Shown piece by piece: positions 1-7,573 of a stretch of DNA of 64,000 bases. The notes under the pieces were generated by a model. The model worked only from the letters and a program-made list of their open reading frames with translations. It made no database searches and was not told the DNA's origin. The stretch lies in assembly GCF_007991495.1 (NCBI RefSeq), contig NZ_BJYL01000003.1, positions 62,001 to 126,000 on the forward strand, read 5' to 3'. The position numbers and the translations under genes are program-made. This stretch comes from Sporosarcina luteola (GTDB lineage Bacteria; Bacillota; Bacilli; Bacillales_A; Planococcaceae). Every line of letters begins with the position of its first letter. Position 1 is the first letter of the stretch.

Positions 1-1069
1 CCACGACGATCACACGATCGACAAAATTTTTTGCCCATACGGCCTGTCCTACAAAATAGGTTGGTACAGAATATTGATTTGTGTCCACTGTAATTAGTGA
101 TGTCTTATCGACCTGGCAGGATAGAAGCCTGCATGCTTCAAAACGGTCTACCGGTAGGGGGTGCAATTTGGACTTTTCCTTTTCCCAAACTTCTTTAACC
201 GTTTCTTTTGTATGTGGCACCATTCTTTTTTCCGCGTCGCGCAGACACCATTTCAAGAGGTATTCATTCAATTCCTCCATGGATTGGACTTGCGGATAGG
301 GAACAAGGGCATTCCTTCTAACATATCCAACAGTCCCTTCCACACGTCCTTTTTCATTACCCTTACGAACGTTGGCGAACTCGGCTTTGAAAAGATAATG
401 AGCCTGTAGGGCCAGGAAAGCTTCCTGTTCCAATCGATCCCTGCCCTTAAGTATCTTCACGACAGCTGTTTTCAGATTATCGAATAAGCCTTCCGTCGGA
501 ACGCCTCCGAAAAACTCAAACGCATGAACAAAACCATCCAAGAATGCCTCTTGTTTACCATGTAGGTACGCTCTGACAAAACGTAGACGACTTGCCGAAA
601 GCTGAATGCAGAAGAGGTATATACGTTGCGTTCGACCCTGTAGAATGATATCCGCCTCTCCCCAGTCGAATTGGAATTGGTGGCCGATTTGAAACTCAAG
701 TGGAATAAAGGCTTCTTGAAGTTTTTTCTTGCGCTGTGCGACAATCTTTCTGATATTTGATTCAGATCCCTTAAAGTCATGTTCTTCTTCTAGTCTGCGG
801 AAAATCCTAGCGGCAGTATGTTTCTGTTTTTGCCAAGTATGAAGATCATCTTCAAGCCATTGATCAATGAAAGGAAGAATTCGCTTGGTTTCATCCGAGT
901 ACTCTTTCTTCCCGTAAACCGTCTGTCGTTGAATCGTTGTTGGAGGCTTCGCCCCCTCTTTCAAGTACTTACTGACCGTGTTCCTTGATATCGCCAACTT
1001 CTTTGCGATTTGTCTTTCGGATAGTCCTTCAACCTCTTTTAAAAATTTGATACGATGATATTGAGCCAT
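1..1069 (-). CDS. istA: IS21-family transposase IstA, partial (C-terminus beyond left edge)
   Basis: The frame opens with ATG at 1069 (MAQYHRIKFLKEVEGLSERQ) and stays open to base 1, so the C-terminus lies outside the window. An N-terminal Hin-type helix-turn-helix (SERQIAKKLAISRNTVSKYL) is followed by an rve/DDE integrase core. The three acidic residues are visible in FDWGEAD, GLFDNLK and GRVEGTVGYVRRN, in the order expected for IstA. IstA cuts and joins the element ends; its ATPase helper IstB is normally encoded just downstream and would lie left of base 1. No stop or frameshift was seen, so the transposase may be active. The downstream side cannot be judged. Confidence 0.93.
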   Translation of the reverse strand, partial: MAQYHRIKFLKEVEGLSERQIAKKLAISRNTVSKYLKEGAKPPTTIQRQTVYGKKEYSDETKRILPFIDQWLEDDLHTWQKQKHTAARIFRRLEEEHDFKGSESNIRKIVAQRKKKLQEAFIPLEFQIGHQFQFDWGEADIILQGRTQRIYLFCIQLSASRLRFVRAYLHGKQEAFLDGFVHAFEFFGGVPTEGLFDNLKTAVVKILKGRDRLEQEAFLALQAHYLFKAEFANVRKGNEKGRVEGTVGYVRRNALVPYPQVQSMEELNEYLLKWCLRDAEKRMVPHTKETVKEVWEKEKSKLHPLPVDRFEACRLLSCQVDKTSLITVDTNQYSVPTYFVGQAVWAKNFVDRVIVV

Positions 1070-1220
1070 GTCGATCATCCTTTTTTCCTCCCTGATGTAG
1101 AAAGCTTAAGCACTATCTATCATAAGGAAGGTTAGTAGAATTGGAAATCGCGTGGCTCATTTTATATGTGATCGAAACGTAGATTAGTGGCTCAATACTA
1201 GATTATCAAATACAAACGGC
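1..1220 (-). mobile_element. IS21-family insertion sequence, istA-proximal end
   Basis: The IstA frame and about 150 bp upstream of it form one end of an IS21-type element. The upstream non-coding part carries GTGGCTCA twice (1152-1159 and 1187-1194), matching the multiple terminal repeats typical of IS21 ends. The outer boundary is placed near 1200-1221 because the interrupted host gene loses similarity to its intact homologue there (see 1206-1307). The other end, istB and the target-site duplication are outside the window. Confidence 0.75.
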
Positions 1221-1307
1221 CTTATGGCGGTCTGCGTGTTTGGAAAAAGTTTGTATTATCTCTTGTTCATTTTTGAATCTTTCCTGTTCGAAGAATGATT
1301 GTGTCAT
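1206..1307 (-). pseudogene. N-terminal remnant of a helix-turn-helix gene, broken by the IS21 element
   Basis: ATG at 1307 starts a 33-residue frame. It matches the first 28 residues of the intact protein at 43285-44085 in exact register: M1, T2, F11, E16, H24, A25, R27 and H28 are shared. After residue 29 the match ends and the frame runs into a stop inside or beside the IS end. The leader is also shared (see 1308-1372). This is therefore a paralogue of the 43-kb regulator truncated by IS insertion; the rest may lie beyond the other IS end, outside the window. Confidence 0.8.
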
Positions 1308-1372
1308 TGTTAATTCCCCCTTTACCTTCTATATAGACGGGAGCGGTCAGAAAGGATACAGGGTGGGGAATT
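1308..1372 (-). promoter_or_regulatory. Leader block shared with the 43-kb helix-turn-helix gene
   Basis: The 65 bases before the truncated gene are nearly the same as those before the intact paralogue (44086-44150). Both have a TGACC element, the perfect 10-bp palindrome TCTATATAGA (1328-1337) and a GGTAAAGGGGGAATTAA ribosome-binding region. Conservation of non-coding DNA between a live and a dead copy suggests promoter plus operator, possibly autoregulatory. No good sigma-A -35/-10 pair with normal spacing stands out. Confidence 0.55.
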
Positions 1373-1604
1373 TATTTGATAATAGGTACTCCAAAAAGAT
1401 GGGCACTTCGAAAACCTAAATACTCCACAAACCTCAAAATTTTCTTATCCTCCCTTTTCGCTATTCTATTCGATTTATCTCCCACTTTTCCCGATTCTAC
1501 TCGAATTATTATGGAATTCTGTTGAATTCGGACAATTGTCAGTCTATTGGCAGTGCGGTAAAGTTGAGGAAAAGAAGAGGTGAGGGGAAATCGCGTCAGT
1601 AGTT

Positions 1605-2301
1605 ATGAGTGTTGGTTTACAAGGGATGAAGGGGCATAAGGTTACGGTTGAAGCGAGTGTACGGACAGATAAGGAGCAGTGTGTCATTATTGGACTGCCC
1701 GATGCATCCATCAAAGAGTCGAAGGATCGGATTCTCAGTTGTTTGCATGACATGAATATTGACATCGAAATGAAAAAGATCACAATCCATCTATCACCGT
1801 CTGATATACGTAAAAGCGGGACGGGTTTTGATTGTGCAATGTTGCTTGCTGTCATGCAGGAGGTTTTGAAGGAGCCGTTGCCGATCGATGACTCGACTTG
1901 TGTGATTTAGGATCAACTTTATCCTTACCTTAAAAAGTGTCGGTGTATTGAATAACAGAAAAGCAGAGTCTTCTATTGTCATCCGTGAACGTGTCACTGC
2001 TGCAAGTGGAATACAGAGGAAGCGATATGCCTCCGTTCACTTAAATGGGAATGTACCAGTATCCGAGCCTATGACAGCAGCCATGTTGTCTATGGAGCAG
2101 GAGCGATTCATCCAATCCATTTGCTTCAAGGGAAAATGGAGCAATCGAACAATGGTGAAACTGATCAGGATTGCAAGAACGATAGCGGATTTGGTGGGTG
2201 AACAATCCATCAGCGTGGCTTCTATTTCAGAAGCGATCGATTACCTGCGGATAGCATCAGCCATTCATGGAAATAAGTCCGAGGTGGTTGCAGGTGGCTA
2301 A
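1605..2301 (+). pseudogene. comM/yifB-like magnesium-chelatase-family gene, internally deleted
   Basis: Two pieces of one family lie in different frames. The piece at 1605-1910 (SVGLQGMKGHKVTVEAS, VIIGLPDASIKESKDRI) is the YifB/ComM N-terminal domain. The piece at 1948-2301 (IRIARTIADLVGE, EAIDYLR) is the Mg-chelatase C-terminal domain. The AAA+ core with Walker A and B, normally about 250 residues, is absent. A full-length member has about 500 residues; here roughly 220 remain. The N-terminal frame is open back to 1584, so the original start may be a few codons upstream. ComM homologues act as branch-migration helicases in transformation; this copy cannot. Confidence 0.82.
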
Positions 2302-2490
2302 CCAAAAGAGAGGGTGGCATCCGAACGGCTTTTATCACCGTCATTGTCCGGGGCAACAACCGAAAAACATTTTCAATACCAATCGAGAAATGAACGAATA
2401 TTTTAGAATCCCGAACACAGGTATCCCAAAACCTGAAAGTATAACATTAGAGTCATTTTGAATTTTCAATACCTGTGGATTGGAATGTCT

Positions 2491-2518
2491 TTGTTACAAA
2501 TGAATTGGATGTTACAAT
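2491..2518 (+). promoter_or_regulatory. Candidate sigma-A promoter for the DUF3990 gene
   Basis: TTGTTA (2491-2496) and TACAAT (2513-2518) are separated by 16 bases, ending about 43 bases before the ATG at 2562. This fits a vegetative promoter, but it is predicted from consensus only. Confidence 0.4.
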
Positions 2519-2561
2519 GAATATAACGAAATGAGAAGTAGATAATGATCGGGGAATACAG

Positions 2562-3116
2562 ATGTTAGAGACATTTCAAGTGTGTTATCACGGTACGGTA
2601 GATATCAAGGGATTGATGATCCGCAATCATGGAATCGACCTTTCCATTCCGGTTCCAGGAACTGATTTCGGGCAAGGATTTTATCTTACAAATAACCGAG
2701 AACAAGTGGAAGATTGGGCGCGAAACAAAGCGAGAGATGCTAACGACCGGAATGATTGGATTAATGCCAAACCAGTTGTATTACGATATCGATTGGATAT
2801 TAAAAGGCTTTCAAAGCTCGTTGGAAAAACCTTTTCTGAAGCCAATCTGGAATGGGGGAATTTCATTCTGAATAATAGGCTACAATCTCATATGTACTAC
2901 GACTTGCCTTATGATTATGCAGCAGGTCCTGTGGCGGATGGTTATATGAGAACCTTAATGAATGCCTTGAAGATGAACTTGATCACTACTGAGGAATTTA
3001 TTAATGAGATTGCACCAAAGGGCAGCATGACGGCATACAATCAATTATCGGTGCATTCAGTGGGAGCAGTGAATTGTCTTATAGTAGAGGAGGTGGAATA
3101 CATTGAAGAAGTATGA
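2562..3116 (+). CDS. DUF3990-family protein, ADP-ribosyltransferase-like
   Basis: The 184-residue protein has the DUF3990 hallmarks: an N-terminal CYHGT at about residues 8-12 and GTDFGQGFYLTNNREQVEDWA at about 33-53. This arrangement resembles the NAD-binding H-G-T and G-x-G-F-Y motifs of ADP-ribosyltransferases, and the family is predicted to be ART-like. No signal peptide or membrane segment is seen, so it should act in the cytoplasm. ATG follows a GGGG-rich site. The next small gene overlaps its 3' end, an arrangement typical of toxin-antitoxin pairs. Toxin activity is inference. Confidence 0.72.
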   Translation: MLETFQVCYHGTVDIKGLMIRNHGIDLSIPVPGTDFGQGFYLTNNREQVEDWARNKARDANDRNDWINAKPVVLRYRLDIKRLSKLVGKTFSEANLEWGNFILNNRLQSHMYYDLPYDYAAGPVADGYMRTLMNALKMNLITTEEFINEIAPKGSMTAYNQLSVHSVGAVNCLIVEEVEYIEEV

Positions 3117-3351
3117 GGACTACGACCGGTTGGAACAAATGTTTTTTGATGAGATTTTAGAGGTTGTTCGTAAGAAGCATGGTGGTGAACCAAAAGAATT
3201 GATGGAGGCATCGACGTTTTTCAGACGGTACGAAGAGAATCCGAAATACGTCCAACATTATCCACCTGTTTATTGGGCAGACTTTATTATCGATCAAATG
3301 TCCCATAACCGTACAAAATGGGGAGAGCATGGAGAATCTGCTTCTTTTTGA
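3103..3351 (+). CDS. Small hypothetical protein coupled to the DUF3990 gene
   Basis: An 82-residue acidic, aromatic-rich protein begins at TTG 3103, 14 bases inside the 3' end of the DUF3990 gene. A strong GAGGAGGTGG site (3086-3095) precedes it. No family was recognised. Its overlap suggests translational coupling, and it could be a cognate antitoxin or accessory. Its 3' end lies 60 bases before a duplication junction (3412), so the C-terminus may have been altered by rearrangement. Confidence 0.5.
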   Translation: MKKYEDYDRLEQMFFDEILEVVRKKHGGEPKELMEASTFFRRYEENPKYVQHYPPVYWADFIIDQMSHNRTKWGEHGESASF

Positions 3352-3411
3352 AGGGTACCTCGTATATAAAAACGGGTACCTGTGCACGACCCGATTAATT
3401 TCAGGTACCAG

Positions 3412-3510
3412 GTGAAATTGCCGTAAATGAACTCGACTATCAAGACTTTGCACATATAGAAGTTTCTTTGTAACAACTAAAAGAGTCCTCATTTGAGGGC
3501 TCTTTTTCAT
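3412..3510 (+). repeat. Direct repeat copy 1: 3' tail of the 87-residue gene plus terminator
   Basis: These 99 bases match 4607-4705 with a single visible mismatch (C at 3508, T at 4703). The intact copy encodes the last 20 residues and stop of the gene at 4405-4668 and its terminator. Here the tail has no gene body before it; the left junction falls after CAGGTACCAG. It is the left boundary of a tandem duplication. Confidence 0.93.
3478..3507 (+). terminator. Intrinsic terminator (duplicated copy)
   Basis: AAAGAGTCCTC, a short loop and GAGGGCTCTTTTT form a stem followed by a T run. It is the duplicate of the terminator at 4673-4702 and may now serve the DUF3990 pair. Confidence 0.75.
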
Positions 3511-3593
3511 TACGAGGGAGAAGCCGCCGGCGGCGATTGCTCTGACGTATGACAAGCAGTTCTCCAAGTGGCACTAGAAGTCTACATACAATT

Positions 3594-4145
3594 TCAATCG
3601 TCCCACTCATCCGCCAAATCCTTCATTTCGATCTTTACCTGGAAGCCTTCAAATGCCTGCAAAAGACGGCCGACTTCTTCCCATGTATATGGTTTGCCGT
3701 CTATGATGACGAGCGGTGCTTCGCTGTCGGTTTCATTATAGGACAGCACGCCTTTCAAGTGATTGCCTTTGACAGAGATGTACGGCGCGCCACTTGGATA
3801 CTCTCCTGATTCGAGATAAGTCTTCGATAGCCCACGTTTGGTCTTTTCTTTGAGTTGGTCGAACAGTGTATGTTGATCGGCAACTAGCTCTCCATCCACT
3901 TCAAATTCATAGCCGTGCTCCCATCGTTCGCGGGCTGTCAACACAATTGCCGTAGCCATGACCCGGCGTTCGACTTCAAAAATACGTTGAACACCATTTA
4001 CATCGTCCACGGAAAATGTTTTGGGCAGCTTGGGAAGGTCCACCCCGAATTCCTCCGCCATCATAGCATTATAGCAATCTATACAAAGCGGCTGCCCGTC
4101 GAACTGTACGCGCACCGGGGTGTTTCCACAAATTGTACATTCCAT
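3594..4145 (-). CDS. Uncharacterised zinc-ribbon protein (intact duplicate)
   Basis: The 183-residue protein begins with a zinc ribbon, CTICG at residues 3-7 and CIDCY near residue 22, giving four cysteines for one metal site. The rest is an uncharacterised alpha/beta region ending in an acidic tail (DLADEWDD). ATG at 4145 is preferred over an upstream GTG because GGAG lies 8 bases before it. A collapsed second copy is at 4765-4960. The function is unknown; a regulator or nucleic-acid-binding protein is possible, but nothing proves it. Confidence 0.75.
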   Translation of the reverse strand: MECTICGNTPVRVQFDGQPLCIDCYNAMMAEEFGVDLPKLPKTFSVDDVNGVQRIFEVERRVMATAIVLTARERWEHGYEFEVDGELVADQHTLFDQLKEKTKRGLSKTYLESGEYPSGAPYISVKGNHLKGVLSYNETDSEAPLVIIDGKPYTWEEVGRLLQAFEGFQVKIEMKDLADEWDD

Positions 4146-4195
4146 CCGAATCACTCCGTTTTTATCTTTATCTTATCACAAAGTCCTTAATTTAG

Positions 4196-4317
4196 AGCGC
4201 CCGCTTCTCATTGAATTCGACATTGTTAAAAAAGACTTAATGCAATCTCTCTTCTCAGATGACTTAAGAGAACAAATGTTGAAGATAGCAAAGTCCAAAC
4301 AAAACAATAATGATTGA
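4196..4317 (+). pseudogene. Orphan C-terminal reading-frame fragment
   Basis: From about 4196 a frame reads LLIEFDIVKKDLMQSLFSDD and ends KSKQNNND before a stop at 4317. It has no start with a ribosome-binding site and looks like the tail of a lost gene. The bases TCTCATTGAATTC inside it recur at 4724-4736, next to the decayed zinc-ribbon copy, again pointing to shuffled DNA. Confidence 0.25.
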
Positions 4318-4404
4318 ATAAGTTACTAATTGGGTATACAATGCAACATAATAGCTAAACTATAACTTAGACGTACAAGTATACATATTTAGGGGTGAAA
4401 AAGA

Positions 4405-4668
4405 ATGGCAACATCTACATTGGGGGTTAGTGCTATGGTTGGCAATAAACCTGTTTACACACAAGACTATGAGTTTTTGGATAGTGACCAGAAATACGTT
4501 GTAAAGAACGTACCTTGTAAAGTTTTTAATAATAACATGGAAGAGCCAGTTTTTAGTGCTAAAGTTTCCATGAAAGTAGCCACTCTTATTGACCTTATGA
4601 GATCTCGTGAAATTGCCGTAAATGAACTCGACTATCAAGACTTTGCACATATAGAAGTTTCTTTGTAA
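4405..4668 (+). CDS. Small hypothetical protein, 87 residues
   Basis: ATG 4405 follows AGGGGTGAAAAAG. The protein (MATSTLGVSAMVGNKPVYTQ...) is soluble, has no cysteine-rich or membrane motif apart from one Cys, and matches no family I can name. Its last 20 codons and terminator are duplicated at 3412-3510. An intact start, ribosome site and terminator argue that it is a real gene. Confidence 0.6.
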   Translation: MATSTLGVSAMVGNKPVYTQDYEFLDSDQKYVVKNVPCKVFNNNMEEPVFSAKVSMKVATLIDLMRSREIAVNELDYQDFAHIEVSL

Positions 4669-4705
4669 CAACTAAAAGAGTCCTCATTTGAGGGCTCTTT
4701 TTTAT
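4607..4705 (+). repeat. Direct repeat copy 2 (parent copy inside an intact gene)
   Basis: This is the partner of 3412-3510. It covers the last codons of the 4405-4668 gene and the following terminator. The offset between copies is 1195 bases, which approximates the length of the duplicated unit. Confidence 0.93.
4673..4702 (+). terminator. Intrinsic terminator after the 87-residue gene
   Basis: A GAGTCCTC / GAGGGCTC stem with a 4-base loop is followed by a T run, immediately downstream of the stop at 4668. Confidence 0.8.
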
Positions 4706-4764
4706 AGATTTCGGATACCCGGATCTCATTGAATTCTAAATTGTTTTAGCACCTTTTTATTATT

Positions 4765-4960
4765 TCAATAATCCCACTCATCCACCAAATCTTCATTCAA
4801 TCTTTACCTGAAAGCCTTCAAATGCCCGCAAAGACGGCCGACTTCTTTCCGTGTATATGATTTGCCGTCTATGATGACGAGCGGTGCTTCACTGTCGGTT
4901 TCTGTACATTCCATCCGAATCACTCCGTTTTTATCTTTATCTTATCACAAAGTCCTTACT
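4765..4960 (-). pseudogene. Collapsed second copy of the zinc-ribbon gene
   Basis: Read on the minus strand, 4765-4902 matches the 3' part of the gene at 3594-4145 with scattered small indels. Then at about 4903 the sequence jumps directly to the start codon region and leader (TGTACATTCCATCCGAATCACTCCG) of the same gene. About 400 internal bases are missing. It is a dead copy made by tandem duplication followed by deletion. Confidence 0.88.
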
Positions 4961-5061
4961 TCACTAATTTTATGAAGTGAGAAGTTTGGTCTGTTGCCAA
5001 GACCATAAGTAGCAGGCAGGATAATCTCAGTAGAACAAGTAAGTTATAAGGCGAAAACAAG

Positions 5062-5107
5062 GAAAAAGGCAAGAGTTCGTTTAAACTCAAACGAACTTTC
5101 GCCTTTT
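5062..5107 (-). terminator. Terminator of FAA hydrolase copy 1
   Basis: AGTTCGTTT, a 6-base loop and AAACGAACT form a stem, extended by GCC/GGC and flanked by A and T runs on either side. It could work in both directions. A related hairpin follows copy 2 at 19588-19631. Confidence 0.75.
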
Positions 5108-5151
5108 CATATTTGAAACATGGAACTTTGCCCATTAAATCTATTACCCGG

Positions 5152-6057
5152 TTATTCAATTCTATTCCTTAAAACACCAAGCTCCGTTATTTCAAGCTCT
5201 ACTTCATCACCGGACTGTAACCAAGGATGAACGTCTTGCCCCAACTCTAGTAAGCATCCAGTTCCAACTGTTCCTGAACCGATCACATCACCGGGATATA
5301 ACGTGACACCGGAAGATGCGCGCTCAATCATCTCGCCGAATGTGTAATGAATATCCTTAAAGTTGCCTTCTGATAGGATTTTGCCGTTCACTTTGGCAGT
5401 CATTTTTAAATCATATCGATCGTTTGAACGGTAGCTTTCCAACTCATCCTTTGTCACAATATACGGCCCGATGGAAGTAGCTGCATCTTTACCTTTTGCG
5501 GGGCCGAGTCCAACCTGCATTTCCTGAAGCTGTAGGTCACGGGCAGACCAATCATTAAAAATGGTGTAGCCGAAGATATAGTCATCTGCATCGGTGGCTT
5601 TGATATTCTTTCCTTGTTTGCCGATGACTGCTGCTATCTCGAGTTCATAATCAAACATCTTGCAATTAGGAGGTATGTCAACCGTTTGATTTGGCCCGTG
5701 AATGGATTGGTGGTTCGTAAAATAGAAGACCGGAATTTTATACCATTCAGGATGTATCGTTAGACCGCTCTTTTTGGAAGCGTTCAGTAAGTGGTTTTCG
5801 AAAGCCATAAAATCCCGGACACTTGATGGATTCTCTAGCGGTGCCAGTAGCTCCACTTCATGAATAGAAACCCCTTTTTGCTGCTTGCCAACTAATTGTT
5901 GAAGTTCGGGCATTTTGTCTGCACTTATTTTGATAAGCTCTGACATCGTATCAGGAAGACTCCCGCCGCTGCATTCTGCTATCGAATAGACGGTTTCTCC
6001 TTCAATCCAGCCGGCTTGCGCTTTTTGGTGTGGCGCTTTAAATGTGACGAGTTTCAT
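5152..6057 (-). CDS. Fumarylacetoacetate hydrolase family protein, copy 1
   Basis: The 301-residue FAH-fold enzyme of the hydrolase/isomerase/decarboxylase superfamily acts on 2-oxo or beta-diketo acids. It shows the metal-site and core motifs FDYELEIAAVIGKQG, GYTIFNDWSARDLQ, KGKDAATSIGP and GDVIGSGTVGTGCLLE. ATG 6057 is chosen because AAAGGA lies 9 bases upstream; a TTG at 6075 would sit before that site. It differs from copy 2 (19657-20565) at about 12 residues, none in these motifs except A/V in the first. It is followed by its own terminator. Because the upstream operon is deleted here, its expression depends on whatever promoter remains near 6220-6300. Confidence 0.92.
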   Translation of the reverse strand: MKLVTFKAPHQKAQAGWIEGETVYSIAECSGGSLPDTMSELIKISADKMPELQQLVGKQQKGVSIHEVELLAPLENPSSVRDFMAFENHLLNASKKSGLTIHPEWYKIPVFYFTNHQSIHGPNQTVDIPPNCKMFDYELEIAAVIGKQGKNIKATDADDYIFGYTIFNDWSARDLQLQEMQVGLGPAKGKDAATSIGPYIVTKDELESYRSNDRYDLKMTAKVNGKILSEGNFKDIHYTFGEMIERASSGVTLYPGDVIGSGTVGTGCLLELGQDVHPWLQSGDEVELEITELGVLRNRIE

Positions 6058-6078
6058 ATTTGTCAGTCCTTTCAAGAA

Positions 6079-6216
6079 TTAATGTACGGGATGTAGCTCT
6101 TTCGTTGTTGGTGGAGCATTGGTGTATTTTTTGAGTATGTCTTTTCCGGACGAACTAAGGGTTACTTTTCTTCTCCAGAGGCCGGATTCCACGAGAAAAC
6201 CTTGCTTAATGGGTTT
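6079..6216 (-). pseudogene. 3' fragment of the sodium:solute symporter gene
   Basis: In frame on the minus strand this encodes KQGFLVESGLWRRKVTLSSS and the final LHPVH, matching the last 45 residues of the symporter at 20587-22578. The upstream 600-plus codons are absent. It shows that the left repeat came from the catabolic operon rather than evolving in place. Confidence 0.9.
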
Positions 6217-6580
6217 CATGACAATTGTATAAAGATGAATTCATGAAGCAGTAGTCTAGAGATGTAGTATGAATTTTATGAATTTCTATACAAATCGGAT
6301 GAATAACGATGAATGTTCTCTGCACAGGCACCGACCATTAACGGACAAGGGGCTCACATATCAATATAATCTAGTTATTTTGAATTATTCTCCACAAGAG
6401 AAACGACGCATTCCACTTCGTTTCATGCGTCTAATTACCTGCAACTTTCCTCCTTCAAAAATCCATTTTTATGATATAATTAGTCTATTAATTATAAAAG
6501 AGAAATACATACTCAAATGGACATATTATGTCTATTTGAAAATGCATAATGAAAGTATAGGTGAAGGTGAAGATGTTTCG
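6217..6580 (+). promoter_or_regulatory. Promoter/leader region of the island, with a 25-bp palindrome
   Basis: No gene is seen in these 364 bases. TATAAT occurs at 6475-6480. Downstream, 6514-6538 forms a near-perfect palindrome: arms CAAATGGACATA and TATGTCTATTTG, one mismatch, one central base. It lies 42 bases before the WYL gene. WYL regulators such as BrxR and CapW repress their own promoters by binding such palindromes, so this is the probable autorepression operator. ATGAATAACGATGAAT (6299-6314) also occurs at 23428-23443, upstream of the cyclase gene, and may be a relic of the duplicated operon. Confidence 0.65.
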
Positions 6581-7573
6581 ATGAATGAACAGCAGAATCA
6601 GACGTACCGAATGCTTTCGATGTATGACCGTCTAAAACAGGGTCAAACGCTCTGTAAAAAGGATGAGGCGGCTACTTATCAAGTGAGTGAGAAAACGATT
6701 CAGCGGGATATTGATGGGATTCGTCACTTTCTGGAGACTTCAAAGACCAATCAATACCTCGAGTATGTCCGTCGTTCAAATGTTTATAAGCTGGAAGCTG
6801 ATAGTCAGGATTTCTTACAAAGTGAAGAGATTCTGGCAATGACCAAGATCCTCATTGAATCGCGTGCATTCCCGAAGGAAGACATGGAGCAGCTACTGTT
6901 GAAGCTGATCGATTTGGCTCCGACGGAAGATAAGGTATTGATTAGAAAACTGCTATTGAATGAGCAGCATTTATATGTGGATCTACAGCATAAGAAATCA
7001 CTATTCTACATAATTTGGGATCTTGCGAAAGCGGTGCATTTGAAGCGTAGTGTAAAAATGGAGTATACAAAAGAATTGGCAATGGAAGTCGGTGTACGAA
7101 CGATTCAACCAGTTGGTCTGATATTCTCGGACTATTATTTTTACTTGCTAGCCTATTCATCGAACGATGATTTGGACTTACCAAAAATCTATCGCATCGA
7201 TAGAATTACGAACTACAAGGTTCTGGATGAACAGTTCAAAATCCCTTATAGGGACCGTTTCCAAGAGGGGGAGTTCCGTAAACGGATTCAATTCATGCAC
7301 GCGGGAGAGCTAATGACAATTCAGTTTCGGTATAAGGGTCCCTCGCCCCAAGCCGTACTAGATCGGCTTCCGACAGCCCGGGTAGTAAAGGAAGAGAGTG
7401 GAAGTTTGATCTATGAAGCTGAGGTGTTCGGTCGTGGCGTGAAAATGTGGCTGTTTAGTCAGGGAGAATCCGTAGAAGTGTTGAAGCCGTTGGAACTGAG
7501 AGAAGAAATGAAAAGAAGTGTCAGTACGATGTTAGTTAGTTATGTATTGGAAGATTATGTAAGAGGTGACTAG
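6581..7573 (+). CDS. WYL-domain transcriptional regulator of the island
   Basis: The 330-residue protein has an N-terminal helix-turn-helix (residues about 10-60; YQVSEKTIQRDIDGIRHFLE), a central WYL-type domain (about 140-225; VKMEYTKE, VRTIQPVGLIFSDYYFYLLAYSS, YRIDRI) and a C-terminal WCX domain (FGRGVKMWLFSQGESVEVLKP). The usual W-Y-L triad is changed to DYYFYLL. ATG 6581 is chosen because AGGTGAAGGTGAAG precedes it; the frame is open further upstream but through non-coding-looking DNA. WYL proteins sense nucleic-acid or nucleotide ligands and often control phage-defence loci. Its stop directly abuts the first dynamin ATG, so it probably controls the operon. Confidence 0.88.
   Translation: MNEQQNQTYRMLSMYDRLKQGQTLCKKDEAATYQVSEKTIQRDIDGIRHFLETSKTNQYLEYVRRSNVYKLEADSQDFLQSEEILAMTKILIESRAFPKEDMEQLLLKLIDLAPTEDKVLIRKLLLNEQHLYVDLQHKKSLFYIIWDLAKAVHLKRSVKMEYTKELAMEVGVRTIQPVGLIFSDYYFYLLAYSSNDDLDLPKIYRIDRITNYKVLDEQFKIPYRDRFQEGEFRKRIQFMHAGELMTIQFRYKGPSPQAVLDRLPTARVVKEESGSLIYEAEVFGRGVKMWLFSQGESVEVLKPLELREEMKRSVSTMLVSYVLEDYVRGD

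Larger units (their letters stand above)
5062..6216. repeat. Left copy of a ~1.15-kb direct repeat flanking the island
   Basis: This block (terminator, FAA hydrolase gene, last 45 codons of the symporter gene) matches 19586-20724 in the same orientation. Similarity ends abruptly at 6216/20724. The protein products are about 96% identical by eye. The two copies bracket the whole dynamin/HerA/McrBC island. Confidence 0.92.

Noticed and set aside
472..780. Open frame of 102 codons on the minus strand
   Set aside because: It lies wholly within istA in another frame, has no ribosome site, and its protein looks like frame-shadow sequence.
6299..6314. ATGAATAACGATGAAT shared with 23428-23443 as an extension of the flanking repeat
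   Set aside because: Flanking bases do not match and more than 80 unrelated bases separate it from the repeat end; it may be a relic or chance in AT-rich DNA.
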